Source of the DNA: Maylandia zebra
Taxonomy: Eukaryota > Chordata > Actinopteri > Cichliformes > Cichlidae
Direction of reading: 5' to 3'
DNA: 64,000 nt
Assembly: GCF_041146795.1 (NCBI RefSeq)
Contig: NC_135172.1
Location: forward strand, 41,047,623-41,111,622
The notes under the pieces: model-generated
The model's database searches: none
The model's input: only the letters and a program-made list of their open reading frames with translations
What the model was told of the DNA's origin: nothing
Shown: piece by piece, positions 1 through 11,934 of the stretch
How the letters are laid out: every line of letters starts with the position of its first letter
How positions within the stretch are numbered: the stretch's first letter is position 1
Position numbers and translations under genes: made by a program

Positions 1-443
1 TGGACAGTGCAAAAGTTATGAGGCAAAAATTAGAATACAATAAGAATAAATACAGTACACAACTGTACAGAATAGAATAAAATAAAATACTATATACAGT
101 AGAATAAAATAAAATAAATATACAATAAGATAAAAATAGAATACAAATACAAATACTATATACAACTGAGTAAAAATACAACGATGACAGAAAGGATTAT
201 TGCACTTAGTATTATTGCATATGTATGGATGTGTGTGCTTGATCAGTTAAAGTCTTTATTATGGAGTCTGACAGCAGTGGGGAGGAAAGACCTGCGAAAT
301 CTCTCCGTCCCACACCGTGGGTGCCGCAGTCTCCCACTGAAGGAGCTGCTCAGTGCTGTCACAGTCTGCTGCATGGGGTGGGAGATGTTGTCCATCAGGG
401 ATGACAGCTTAGCCGCCGTTCTCCTGTCACTCACCACCTCCAC
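1..443 (-). mobile_element. LINE fragment: reverse transcriptase C-terminal tail and AT-rich 3' tail
   Basis: The minus strand at 243-443 encodes a tail that includes DRRTAAKLSSLMDN and ERFRRSFLPTAVRLHN. This matches my recollection of the extreme C-terminus of a teleost non-LTR retrotransposon polymerase. Downstream on that strand, towards position 1, lie AT-rich stretches with repeated AATAAAAT-like units, as expected for the element's 3' tail. The polymerase core is absent, so this is a 5'-truncated dead copy. A related piece from just upstream in the same protein type lies at 43465-43680. The family name (Rex1/L2/CR1-like) is uncertain. Confidence 0.6.
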
Positions 444-503
444 TGGGTCCAGAGGGCATCCTAGAACAGAGCTGGCCCTTCGGAAAGAGGCTTTAGTTTA
501 ATG

Positions 504-813
504 CATAGGTGTCAAACTCTGGCCCGCGGGCCAAATTTGGCCCACAGCCTACTTACATTTGGCCCGCGAAGCCATACCAAATTACTATCAGAGCTGGCCT
601 ACTGGTATTATACAGCTAATATATATATTGTTTAGTATTAAGCTTTGCTTGTTCCATATTCAGTTTTTCAGCAAAACGTGTTTGAGTCCATAAGAAAAGA
701 TTCATTCTTATATCTGGAGGAATAAATATATTTCAATAAATATTAACGTTAGCCCGCGACTTTGTTCCAGTTTTGAATTTTGGCCCACTGTGTATTTGAG
801 TTTGACACCCCTG
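504..813. mobile_element. Short non-autonomous hAT-type element with 8-bp target duplication
   Basis: The element starts CATAGGTGTCAAACTC and ends with the reverse complement of CAGGGGTGTCAAACTC, giving terminal inverted repeats that differ at two positions. It is flanked by identical 8-bp copies of GTTTAATG at 496-503 and 814-821. An 8-bp duplication plus a CAGGGGTGTCAAAC-type terminus is characteristic of the hAT superfamily. At 310 bp with no open reading frame it must have been moved by a transposase supplied in trans. The interior is rich in GGCCCGC near both ends. Confidence 0.8.
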
Positions 814-819
814 GTTTAA

Positions 820-975
820 TGAATCGTATGAAAACAGATTCCAGGAATCGTCTTGAAGTGGACCATTTGGACCTGCTGATGCGCATAAAGTCAAACCTGC
901 AAGCAGATGAGGCCATCAACTTGGACGATGCATACAACCACGTGAGAAGGGCAGACGGGAAAATTAAGGTGAAAA
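820..975 (+). pseudogene. Possible hAT-like transposase C-terminal remnant
   Basis: The plus strand reads NRMKTDSRNRLEVDHLDLLM followed by RIKSNLQADEAINLDD. This resembles the C-terminal tail of hAT-type transposase-derived proteins, in which an RIKTD/RLxVxxLxxLMRI-like segment follows the dimerisation domain. It is too short and isolated to be a working gene. The small hAT element at 504-813 inserted immediately beside it. The assignment rests on motif memory only. Confidence 0.35.
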
Positions 976-3265
976 AACTGTGTAATTATATATTCTGCAG
1001 AGTTAATTGAATTTTCACAGTATCACATGCTTGTGCAACAGTACACATGTCACTATGTAAATGTGAAAGTTTTAATGTGAACAAAATTTTATCTCTAAAA
1101 GGTGCACATGTCTCAATTCCTCCAGAACAGGAACAACAAAGTGCAGCCACTGGAGAAGTGAGAAGGACACACAGGAAAAATAAGGTGAAATTTAAGTTCT
1201 CAGTTGGATTTGTGCTCATCTAGTGTCATTTATTTATAAATTTCATTTATGGATATTGATCATTAAATACTGTCGCTACTTTATGAGTAGTAGAAATGCA
1301 AATAATCATGTCATTACTTACTGTATTTTGCAGACAAAGAGTTACAGGACTCTCCCACAGACCACAGCAGGAGCTTCACACACTGGCTCATACTCATAAT
1401 ACAAGTCAGAGCTTTACATTAAAAATGTTAATTGTGTTTTCAAAATTGGAGTTTATAGTTGGTTTGGTTGGCAGTTCATGTTTTGCCTTAGCTAAAATTA
1501 AATATTTATACTTCCAATAGCATTAACATACTACAGGTCATGAAGAAGACCTTTGTCATTTTCACTGTCAGTGGGCTAAAGAACTTAATTAAAACATTCT
1601 AACAGAAATGTAAATGCTGTAATTTGATTCTTTTGATAAACTATGTAACTTGCATGGATGCGATGCTGGCGAGACCACAGTGCACACGTGTGATGTTGCT
1701 CACAGTGGTCCTGTCACAGTGCGGGGAAAGTAGGACCCAAATGCAGGACTTTCTGAATGGAGATGGTGCGTTTATTTACAATGAAAAGAAACTATAAAAC
1801 AGTGCCAACAATCCACAGCGTCTGTGTTCTCTGAGCGCTCGTTCCTAATCCCCGTGCCGTGATCTGTGGTAAGTGTTTAGTCCTCCTCGGTGCCTTTGTA
1901 CAACAGTGTGCTGCTCCCGCCACACGTTTCCACAATTCACCTGGAAACGAGAGAGTCCACAGTGAGTACCGTCCCATCCACCGGCCGACAAAAACACTTT
2001 AACCATTCCAACAGGAGAAGTTCAGCGACCACAGTAACTGTGAGCAGGAGCACTGACTATGTTCCTAGTTTAACAATCCCGCGCTGGCTGCCTCTCCGAT
2101 CCTCTCTTGAGCAGTGTTTCCTTGACGATCGGCAACAGGTGGCTGATTACACCAGGTGTGGCTGGCTCAAAGGCTGAAGACTCTCCAGGCCTGGTATGGC
2201 AGCAAAACTCACACACCGCAACACACACACCCAAACACAGAGACAGGGAAACAAGGGACCAGGAGCAGATCACACCAACAACAACAATAAACAATCCACA
2301 TAGTCAGATAGAAATTATAATATTCATTAAACCCAAGAACAATGCATGAGCCCTGACCCAGGCCCATCAGGTCCATCAACCGCTCAGGGAGTTTGTGTGT
2401 TTGCTCAGACACATGAAAAGTGAGAGGGAACATTGTCTGCAGGAAGACGTGTATTAGACATTCTTATTATCAGAACTGCTGTCTGAACTCTGTCATACCA
2501 TCATCTTCATCAGAGCTTTGGCACGCATCCCTGGAGTTTGGAAGATCCTGAGGTATTCCTCTCTGACATCCTTCAGTGGCAGTTACATAAAGTACATTAT
2601 ATGTAATTAGCATAAATATTGTTCATAATGTTCATCTTGCTGTCTTCTTTTCCAAAACTCATTGCAAAACTTTAAGGTTGTTTAGACACTAATTAAACCG
2701 TGTTTTAGTTAACAAATAAATGTGAAGTTTCGCGGTATTAAATTTCATTTACTTTAATAAAACCAGTGTCTGGCATGAAGTTCAGTTTGTGTTTGTCTCC
2801 ATCTAGTGTTTAGTTATAATCCTTACAAAACTGTTTGACTAAACCATGTCGTCTTTTACTATTAAAAAAGCTTTTAAAGCAATTCTCGACCCAAAAATTC
2901 TGTCTGTAGTCTCAAAACATATTTAGCCTTATATGTTTGTATGTTCCCTATTTCCTCCAAGACAAGTGACCCAATCTAGATGAAACTTTAACTAAACAAT
3001 GCCTAGGCCACTGTGAGTGCCAACATTTATGAGTTATATGCAAATATTTTTATATAAATTCCTCAATCGTGTACCATTGACAGTTCAGCTGAGCACCAAA
3101 GACAATGTTATAGTATAGGATGGAATGTCAGATCACAATGGTGTCTCACAATGTATCATAATAGCATTGTAACTATGTATGTGTGTTTATGTTGCTATTA
3201 AAAAATGGGGTAGTTCAAGACTTTTGCACAATACTGCTATAACTGTTAGATTATTATTTACTTTT
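976..3265. other. Intergenic, repeat-derived, no gene seen
   Basis: No convincing coding exon was found. The piece from about 1716 to 1800 (TGTCACAGTGCGGGGAAAGT, then GGACCCAAATGCAGGACTTT) resembles, in opposite orientation, the end of the repeat at 5310-5670. It is probably one end of an old dispersed element that may run to about 2450, but I could not find its other terminus. The remainder is AT-rich with scattered short ORFs that lack codon or motif support. Confidence 0.4.
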
Positions 3266-4603
3266 TTAATTAACAACAAACAGAATAATTGTGAAATTAA
3301 CAGCATCCAGACTTGGTGAAGAATTCTCCTGGTAGGCTAAAATCAATGCTGAAGGGAGAAATGTTTCTGAATACTTAGGGAGCTCTGGAGTTGGAGGAGG
3401 ACTCAGATTATCCGTGCACAATGAATTCTCTAAGGAACAGTCACTTATTTGTGGGATTTCTGCATCTTCCTCCTCCTCCACATCTAGACAGCAGGTCTGC
3501 TTACAGTTAGAGTCTGAGCATGTCATGCTGTCAGATGCCTTGTCTGTGATTTTTCTGCTGACATTCAAGATGCATTTAAAACTCTCAGTCACATTATACA
3601 CCATTTGTATAATGCTCATACCTGTCACTGAGTCATGGGTTTGTGGGGTAGGAGCTGGCCCTGTGATACGAGCCAGCGACGTGTTGACTCTTTTAGTAAT
3701 TTCTGCTGAAACAGCTTTACTAATATATCCGAGTTGTGGGACTTACCTTGTGCCGTGGACAGGGCTTCACCAAAACAGTGATGAAGGGTGTTTCTGAAGC
3801 TGGCTTGAATATTATTTTCTGTTACTCTGCAGCAGCTGCACCCATCCTGCAAACTTACCTTATCTCCACATGCATGATTGTGCCCCTTGGCAAGAACCTG
3901 AGGTTCTACAACCTCCAGGACCAAGGCGCTAATTTCTTCTATAATCGCATGGCACATGTTGGACAACAGAATGACAGCTTTTGATCCAGGGTCACCATCG
4001 GCTAAGGACGCCCACTGACTAAAAGATGAAAAAAAGATAAATAGTTGAGAAAACAAACATTTAACCAGAGTATATGTGTGTATTAGTGATCATTTTTGCT
4101 GCTTGTAAGCTTGATGGCTTTAAATGTGTGACTTACTCCTCTGAAACATCTTTCACATAGGGGGTGATGATTTTTCCAAGATTTTCCAGCGTCAGAAGAG
4201 GCAATTTCAAATGCCTGCAATCCAATTCCAACATCTAGAAAGAAAAGGCAGTCAGGTTTTTAGGAATCTTTGACACAATAACAAAATGTTCTGCAATGGG
4301 ATTTTAAAATCGTCACTGTTAAATGCTTTGCACTGCAGTTCACTAATGAAATCCAACAACTGATAAGACAAAAATATATGTGTGATATGTCACACTAACA
4401 ATATACAGTATATTAACAATTTGACTTCACATATTATTTGATAGAGCAATGTACTGAAGGTTATTTTATCAGGAATAAAAGTAATTTATCCAGAAATGTT
4501 TTTTTATTTATTCATTTATTCATTTATTTTTTACCTTATCCGGTTGAAGCAACGAAACGATTTCCACAGATTTCCTTCTGTTCACTTCACTAAATTCTGT
4601 CAT
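3266..4603 (-). CDS. Unrecognised multi-exon gene or recent pseudogene
   Basis: I do not recognise this protein. Exon 1 (4603-4535) starts MTEFSEVNRRKSVEIVSLLQ and ends in phase 0. Exon 2 (4234-4137) starts MLELDCRHLKLPLLTLENLG and ends in phase 2 at a GTAAGT donor. Exon 3 starts at 4018 after a CTTTTAG acceptor and reads DQWASLADGDPGSKAVILLS. It could stop at a GTAAGT donor at 3858-3853 or run on in frame to another at 3746-3741. The last open block (3742-3266) contains SKAVSAEITKRVNTSLARIT, THDSVTGMSIIQMVYNVTES and an acidic/proline-rich tail. The first three exons join cleanly. The step into the last block does not: available acceptors imply a 41-bp intron or a frame change. No signal peptide or membrane segment is evident. 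It may belong to a fish-specific family of short uncharacterised proteins, or have lost one splice site. Confidence 0.5.
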
Positions 4604-4743
4604 GTCTTTACCGTTTAGCACAATTGCAAACTGCACGTTTTTCTAATCATTTCCAAGTATTTGATTGTCCGCTGAAGCTTCTTCACGCCAAAAGTCTGTC
4701 TACAGTTTGAATTCTCGGGTTCTTCATAGGTCACAAAGCTGAC

Positions 4744-4792
4744 GTTCGATGAGTGCGCGCAAACGTGCACGTGCTGCGCACACTCATCGAAC
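4744..4792. repeat. Inverted repeat with E-box in the loop, upstream of the orphan gene
   Basis: Left arm 4744-4760 and right arm 4776-4792 are reverse complements at 16 of 17 positions. The 15-base loop contains the self-complementary core ACGTGCACGT and a CACGTG hexamer at 4768-4773. The structure lies about 140 bp upstream of the ATG of the minus-strand gene at 3266-4603, where a promoter would be expected. It could be a dimeric transcription-factor site, a cruciform-prone sequence or transposon debris. Confidence 0.6.
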
Positions 4793-5309
4793 CTGTGGGG
4801 CAGGTTCAGTTTTCTGTTACGTTGGCGGAGGGATATTAAGACAATACAGAGTTTGCTTCATTCAGTCATTTGATATGAGAAGCAGCGGTTTCCTCAACTT
4901 CGAGCCAAAAACACACTTTTACCATTTAGTCCACATCTACTGTAGGGATGTGGTGCCATTTTTTTTTTTACCAATCATTTAAGTTTTTATTGACAATATA
5001 GTATGTTCAGGTGAAAATTTTAATTATTACTGAATAAATAAAAATGTATAATTATTAGAGAAAAAATATTCACAGGATTCCAGCGGGCCTTTCATTAAAT
5101 ACAGCAACTTTAATAACTGTTGATATTTATTTATATTTATTTTCTCTTCTGTCAAGCTTTCCAAACTAAATTAAGTAGTGTCTTCCTCTAAATCATCAGC
5201 ATGGCCAAGTTCCTACAACAATGGTGAATTTGATCAGTTGATCCCTGTTACAGGCTACACACCACTACCTTTCTCTTACTTTGAAGGTCAGTTAGTTGTT
5301 TCAGCTAAC

Positions 5310-5670
5310 TGCAGACCAAATTATTGTGTTTGTGTTTTTTATTCTTAATATTCAGGTTCTGGTTTTCTTTAATGATTCCCTCGTTAATCCCTTGTGTATT
5401 TAAGTCCTGTGTTTTCCTCTGCCCTTTGTTGCTTTGTATACCTTCATTGCTGTGTGTCTCCTCCGTGCTCATGACAATTCCTAGTCCTGTGGTCCTGGTT
5501 AGTTTCCTAGCTTTCAAGATTTTAGTTTCTTGTTTCTAGTTCCTGCTTAGTTTTTGTATTTGATGTCTGAGTTTTCTCCAGCAAATAAAGTTGCCCTTTT
5601 GAGTTCCACCTTTTGTTTGAGTCCGATGTTCGGGTCCTCATCCTGCCTGCCACACAGCCTCACTTGACAT
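5310..5670 (+). repeat. Dispersed teleost repeat, one end
   Basis: A T-rich run with repeated TTTAGTTTC/CTAGTTTC motifs leads to an AATAAA at 5584-5589, then GTCCGATGTTCGGGTCCTCA and CCTGCCTGCCACACAGCC. I have seen this layout at the end of many fish dispersed elements. The related sequence near 1716-1770 is in the opposite orientation. ORFs here are low-complexity artefacts. Confidence 0.4.
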
Positions 5671-8600
5671 GATAATTGCAGAGGAAAGGTTTATTTGAAG
5701 AGTTTTAGTCAGGGTTTAGAATTCATCATGACACTGAAACCCCACTGAAGGTTATGCATAATTGTTTTATAGTCTAACCAATATTATTTAATAAAATCAA
5801 AGAAATGTGCTCTGCTAGTTTAAATCATTGATAGAATTAATTTCACAGGGTTCCATGTTGAGACCAGAGCTATCTTCATGCTTGTGTGGGGCAATATTAT
5901 TTGAAAACACTGCATACATTTTCATTGCAGTGCATATGATACCAAGTTTTATTTATTAATAAAGTGTAAGGGGTTTGCTCGTATCACTAAAATTAGAAAC
6001 ATGCTGTCTCAGAGTGAGGGTGAAAAATTAGTTCATCAATTAATTTTTGGGCCTTTTTGGCCTTTATTACTACAAGCCAACTGTGAGAAGACACCCAACA
6101 AATGGCCCGGGGCAATTTCAAACCAGGGCCTTTGCAAGTGACTCACGAGGTGTAAACTTTGCACACTTACAGTAAGTGACTTTAAATACTGTCCCGCACC
6201 AAGTGGTTGGAGAGCTTTAAGGCCGGGGTAGTTCATGGACAGGGATTAGTAAACAAAACAGAAACGTGACTTTGTCACGGTTTGGGGCTGCTGTATATGT
6301 ATTTTTAGTTGTAGTTTTTTTCTTCTTGTTCTTCTTCTTCTTTTCCCACTGAAGGTGGCTAAAGGTGGGTCTTGTGCAAGCCCCACCCACTAGTGGTGTC
6401 TCCTTAGTTCCCATTTGTCACCTGTCACCTGCTTTCCATCTGGTAATCTTTTTTAAACACCATCTGAAGTCACAAGTCCCCACCAGATTGTTGTTGTGGT
6501 CAGTGTGGTAACCAGGCCAGCTTAAGCTCCCTGTGTTTTAATTTTTTGCCTTCTGCTAGTATGTAATCTGTTTTGAAAGCCAAGTTCACCTTTTGAGACA
6601 CTTATCTTCCATGAGAACCAATGAAAACAGTGCCGAGGTGCTTTAAACCTGCATTGTATCTGAAGATTGTGGGAAAACTGCAACAATTTTTCAGTCTTCT
6701 GTTGTCCATTTCTGGTGGGCTGCAGAGGCGGTCTAGCCCATTTGGTGCCCTGGGCAAACGCTCCCTCTGGTCATTCTTCGTACATTGAGAAGAGGAGACT
6801 AATCAACAATACATCTCTTCAAATTAATGGCTAATTAATATTGTTCTGAACACAGTCCAAAAGATTCAATAAGCCACATCAATGTCTGCCGTCTGTTTGC
6901 TATCATAGCCAAATGCCTATCAAACATAAACAGAGGTTCTCACTATCCCTACTAATAATTAATGTTATCTTGTTTCAGGATACATGTTATACATAATACC
7001 TGCCATTATCCAACGACACATCTGCTTACCTCTATCTTTTGGTCGTTTCTCCTCCTCTTCTCTTTTTTCTTCTAAACTGATGACTTTGACATTTTCTTGT
7101 CCATCAGTGTTAATTTTGCACTCCAGTATCAACACCCATCCGCTAACTCGAGAATTACCACGACATAACCTAACAGACCTAACCTTAGTGCACAGATTCG
7201 GTTTGTATAGGGTTTTTTTCCTGGTATTTCACACAACCCAAGAAAAAATAATTAACATAATGGGCTTGGATTGACAACATTATGAATGAAATGTGCACTA
7301 TTTGGAAGTTGCCCGCTCCCCTTCCCTTTCGACAGGTTGTGTGTGAGACTTCAGCGCAGCAGCAGCAGCAAGCAGGCACCCCGAGGGCCCTCACGCTCAC
7401 TTTTCATGTATATGTGTGTGATAGAATTTAGAAAACACATCGGTGCAAATAATTCGTCTATATCATGATGTCTCGTTTTTTTGTGTTTGTTGTTTGTTTT
7501 TTTTAAATTTTGTTTTATTTTGCAAGCTGGTTATTAGATGCAGCTCCAGCCCCTCCCCTCTCCTCCCTCTGCGTTACATGTAAAATAGTATAGTTTATGG
7601 TTTCATATAATATTATAGTTTATGTTTTTCAGCTCAATCTCGTGTACCGGTGTAATGCAGTTTAACGCAAAGAGCAGTTGCAATAGTTTGAATCTAAGAT
7701 ATCAAATTATGAAAAATATTATGATGTTCCAGATTCTCTCTCAGATGCATTTATAAAAATATGCACTTTTATACCAGGATGTAATTATTGAAAAAGTGAA
7801 AAACGAGTGTATTGGTAAATCAGCTTAAGGATGATGTGGCACTAAAAAAGAAAGTCCGTGTGATCTTTTTTATGCAAGGTCACCAAGCAAAAGTAGAAGT
7901 GCTCTGCAGATAAAGGGCCTGTGTGTATATCGCAAGCATCACTTTGTAGCTTGCATGACTCTGCATATGTATAATACAGTTTGTTTGTTTGTTTTAATCT
8001 TTGTTGTAGAAAATGAAAAACTTCATGTGAAGTTCAGAACAATTGTATCAAATCTGGCGCTTTGCACATTTGAATCCGGAAACGCAGGCAGTAGTTTAGA
8101 CTCTAAGAATGTTTTAAATCATCTAGTTTTGATTTTACACCAGGATGCATTTTGTTATGTTACTGGTAGCACTGATATTCAGGCTTGTGACGCACGTTGC
8201 TGGCTTTCTGGATAGCCTCATTTTACATACATAGGGTATGTTGCTTGCCCAAGTGTTATGATGGCTGGATAATTATTTTGTGACTGGTTTTTATGAGACC
8301 TGTGACAACATTGCCCAGGGTGTTTTTATCTTTTGGATTAAATTAGAAAACACATTCTCTCAATATAAATAATTTAATAAAAAGATAATAAAAAGATTTA
8401 AGATCTGTACCAGCCAAACCTTATAATAGTTTAAAGTACTGAGGCATACATTTAATTTAAATTGAAAAACATCATTTGAAATGAATCTGGGAAAAACAAA
8501 AAACGCTGACATCTTTATACACTTCAACTGTTCCACTGAGGACTTCAACCAAAAATATGCTATTATCTGTTTCTCATTAATAACACAGAACTGATTCTTT

Positions 8601-9059
8601 CCATATTTGTGGGAAAATAATCTTAAACCAATCAGCTTCCACATTAAAACTACAGACTTAACATTGTTTTCCAGGAAAACTGTGGATCTGATGTTTCTGG
8701 TGGTTATGCACTGCCAGCAGATTCTTTATGGAGCTTCAGCGCATCGAGATATTTCCTATTTATGCATTATCAGACTGGGAGCTGGGATGTTTGGCGGTCA
8801 GGTCATTCTGTCAGTGTGACTCTTTGGGTTTAAATTGTAAGAAATAAATGTGTAAAATTACAGAAAACATTCTGGTAGCTCATTAAAATAATCTGAAATT
8901 TCAGTTGTAGATGGTGAAAACAGGGACTTTATTTTGGTGTGGGGGAGCTCCTTATCAATAGGACAAGCTGTAAAATTGATTAAAATACAAAATTTAAGCT
9001 ATCCGCCACAAACGCACAGCACCCCAAAGCCTTGCATCTTATTATATAGAAATAAATAA
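5671..9059. other. Intergenic, no gene supported
   Basis: AT-rich sequence with short ORFs lacking recognisable motifs. A piece at about 6719-6765 (GGTGCCCTGGGCAAACGCTC region) resembles the end of another teleost transposon. The C-rich stretch at 7310-7400 contains (CAG)n. A segment at 6040-6170 with a TTTCAAACCAGGGCC motif is like the B-box of a decayed SINE on the minus strand. None is certain. Confidence 0.35.
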
Positions 9060-9064
9060 GTGAT

Positions 9065-9142
9065 TACTGGTTTCAGCGGGCCGGATTGGAGTCTTTTCCA
9101 GCCGATTCTGGCATCTAGGCCTCATGTTTGACACCTCTACTG
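9065..9142. mobile_element. hAT-type terminus remnant
   Basis: The stretch contains GCGGGCCGGATTGGAG and ends GTTTGACACCTCTACTG, close to the reverse complement of the CAGGGGTGTCAAAC terminus seen at 504-813. It is probably the 3' end of a decayed element. I did not find the matching 5' end. Confidence 0.4.
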
Positions 9143-10159
9143 TGGAGGAAATGACACATTGTTGTTTACCATCTCACTTAAAGTTACATTTAAACATCCT
9201 CTCACATCGTATCCATTAGAAACGGAACATATCAGTAATTTTGCCATGACATCATCATCCGCTTTTTTGATTATAAACCCACGTCAGAGTCAGAGGTCCC
9301 TTTAATCAAATGTCCTTTTCCAATAACCTCAGCGGCTCAAAGGGCCTTCACAGGTGCTGTTGTCATGGTAACTGCCATTGGACTTTCCTTTCTTTTTTTA
9401 AATGAATATATTTAAAGATGAACTGTCATCTCTCTCTGCCTCTGCAAACCTCCTTATTAAAATACCATTAAGTTTTAATGACACGGCTTCAGCTAAATGG
9501 CCGAACCGTGAGCGTGAGCGTGGTTAACCTCCATCAGAGTCTCCTCATCTTTCATCGTGTCCTCCTGCTTTGTTTGTCATGATTATTACTGAACTTCCAG
9601 CTGCAGTCAACCATACGAACAATCACATTTTCACTTTGCCTCTTCACATCTTTCCAGTTCTGTGATTTAAGCTTATCCACAACTGCTCATCCAGTTCAAC
9701 ACTGTTATGTTATCAGCTGCAGTATATGCTGAGTGTACAGTATAAACTATTGGAACTAAGAGCATTTACTCAAGGAATGATCTTACACGCCACTTCCTGA
9801 AAATGCAGGAATGCTGTTTAAAATGGGAACAATAAACCTTACAAACAGGACTTGATTTTCAAAATTTCTAATTTTAATTAATCTGACTATATGATAATTT
9901 TTCACTTCATCTCAGACCATCTTAAATGACCTCAGTCCCAGAGAAGGCAGAAGCACTTCTGGAGCTTATGTGTGTGTTATGTTTTGGTGACCCTGTTTCA
10001 GGACTTAGCAGCTATAAAGCCAAGATTTTCTTGAATCTAGATCAAACTAAAAATAGAGTAAATATTCAACTTATAAGTATAAAGCCACACTAAATGACTG
10101 CTAATATGATTCTAGACATGTCAGTACTCACCTGTTGTTAGCAGTATTGCCACAATACC

Positions 10160-10440
10160 AGAAAGTAATGGACTGGTTCTTATATTGCACTGTTCTACTC
10201 TACTTAAGCTGTCAAAGTGCTTCCCACAACTTGTTTCATTCACTCACTCATTCCTAGAGGCACTTTTTTCTATGCCAAAGTGTTTTCTCTCTAACCTTCC
10301 TACCTTAATGAATGCATCATCAAATTAAGGTTCATCTTGCCCAAGGACACTTTGGCATTGAGATTGGAGCCGACGAGCAAATCACAGAGCTCCCTATTAG
10401 TAGAAGGTTGCTCTACCTACCTGCTGAGCTACAGCCAGGC
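10160..10440 (-). mobile_element. Decayed tRNA-derived SINE
   Basis: On the minus strand, TAGCTCAGCAGG (complement of 10420-10431) matches the RNA polymerase III A box. A degraded B-box-like GGCTCCAATC lies about 60 bases further along. The rest, including CAAGGACACTTTGGCAT and the TTCTACTCTACT region, matches a repeat I know from fish genomes. A related copy without a good tRNA head may lie at 59700-59880. Confidence 0.5.
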
Positions 10441-11439
10441 TAGTGACATTAGTAATATCAGTGATATACCAAACAAATCAAACTCCCCCGAATCAGCCAT
10501 CTGAATCAGACCAACTGCAGCTGAGTGTTGGCATCCTCTGCTGTGCTCTGGCCCAGTAATGGTTCACATGTTTTTGGATCTGTGGGTCCAGGCAGTTAGT
10601 TGTGTTTAAAACCAACTGACTCTCATATGACTTGAGTTTGTTTAACCATCTGCTCTAACGCTGGAGTACTTCAGCACATTCTGGGGTGTCTTTCATACCT
10701 TTTTTTAATAGCCAAGTAAACATACACACACTCAAACACACACATATTTGCTCTGCCAGACAGTACCCCATAACCTTCATCTTATTACATGAATATTTGC
10801 TCCACTGTGTGCTTGTATCTAATGTTGAAGTGACCGTTGAATGTTTTAACCTTCAAAGACTTCTATCTTTTCTTTGCCAACCTTATAGTTACATGAAACC
10901 CACACTATTTATAAATATGCATGCAGACATGCGATTTTATTTGAATCTTCCATGAATTGCTGTGATTATCATATAAAGCAAACAATTCAGGGCCGTCTGG
11001 CCTGATCACATAAAAGTTAAACATATGATAAAAAAAAGTAAATTAAGTTTAGAGCGCTAACAGTCAGTGAGGGCAGTATTTGCCTTTAAAAAACTGACCT
11101 TGATAAAATAAACTGATTGCCCCTCCATGAAAGCTAGCTGCACACGAGGTGGAAACTAACAGTTATAGTCATGTGAGAGACATGATAAAGAAATCATGTA
11201 CACCTGAGCAGGTCCTAAAAGTCAGGAAACATAGCATTTTACACCACGTCATCATTTATTTAGCAAAAGCTGAGCCAAAAAATAGAGGCGGTGTGTGAAC
11301 ATTTATGTCCTTACTGCTTCCATAGGAATCAAGAGGGAAAGCAGCAGCTGATAATCAAATACACTTGATTAAGTTATCAAAGCAGACGTTCTTGGTAGAT
11401 TGGCGTCTGGACCTTTCTGCCAAAGAGGAATACCAGGAA
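10441..11439. other. Intergenic, nothing recognised
   Basis: No exon, RNA gene or clear repeat could be identified. The open frame at 10686-10955 has no family motif and no splice context that would make it a credible gene. Confidence 0.4.
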
Positions 11440-11650
11440 TCACCAGAATCAAGGTGCTGCAGTGACCCGGTTAAAGTGCAGACATCACACTGACTGAAAT
11501 GCTGTGCGTGAATGAATACCCACAAACTTCAATGAACTGAAACAAGAGTGGGACCAAATTCCTCCACGCTGATTATTTCAAATGGTGTTACAAGCTAAAG
11601 TATTGTACTTATGTGTGAAACTTAGGAACTGATGGGGTGGGTTTTTTTTC
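11440..11650 (+). pseudogene. Tc1/mariner transposase 3'-end relic (copy a)
   Basis: The segment contains GAATCAAGGTGCTGCAGTGA, then CACAAACTTCAATGAACTGA and GGACCAAATTCCTCC. These align by eye with the relics at 40490-40670 and 52470-52700. In the best-preserved copy the same bases would encode the end of the DDE catalytic domain of a Tc1-like transposase (a DLNP-x-ML-W-type region, then a NLNEL-type segment). Indels and stops disrupt it. Confidence 0.55.
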
Positions 11651-11934
11651 CACATGACTGTAGATGTAAGAGTAACAGAAATATCAACAAACACTAACTC
11701 TCCAGATTTGGAATGTAACCTTTATTTGTCAACTGATATTTTTATTAACAGAACCTCTGTATGGTTTCATTACATCGTGTAGTAAAGCTGTGAGGAAGTT
11801 CATCCTAACTTGGCATAAAGATGTTTTGGTGTTTCTGATGTGACAGATTTCAGGATGTGGCCAAACCAAGTGTGAACGTGACAAACTGTCACGCTGCTTC
11901 AGCCCGCCAGCTCGAGCTCAGGACACGTGGACTG

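Noticed and set aside
3414..3984. Plus-strand open frames of 127 and 82 codons
   Set aside because: They are antisense to the minus-strand exons at 3266-4018, which have consensus splice sites and better-looking protein text.
10420..10431. A true tRNA gene
   Set aside because: An A-box is present, but the B box is degraded and the acceptor and anticodon arms cannot be formed; it is a SINE head.
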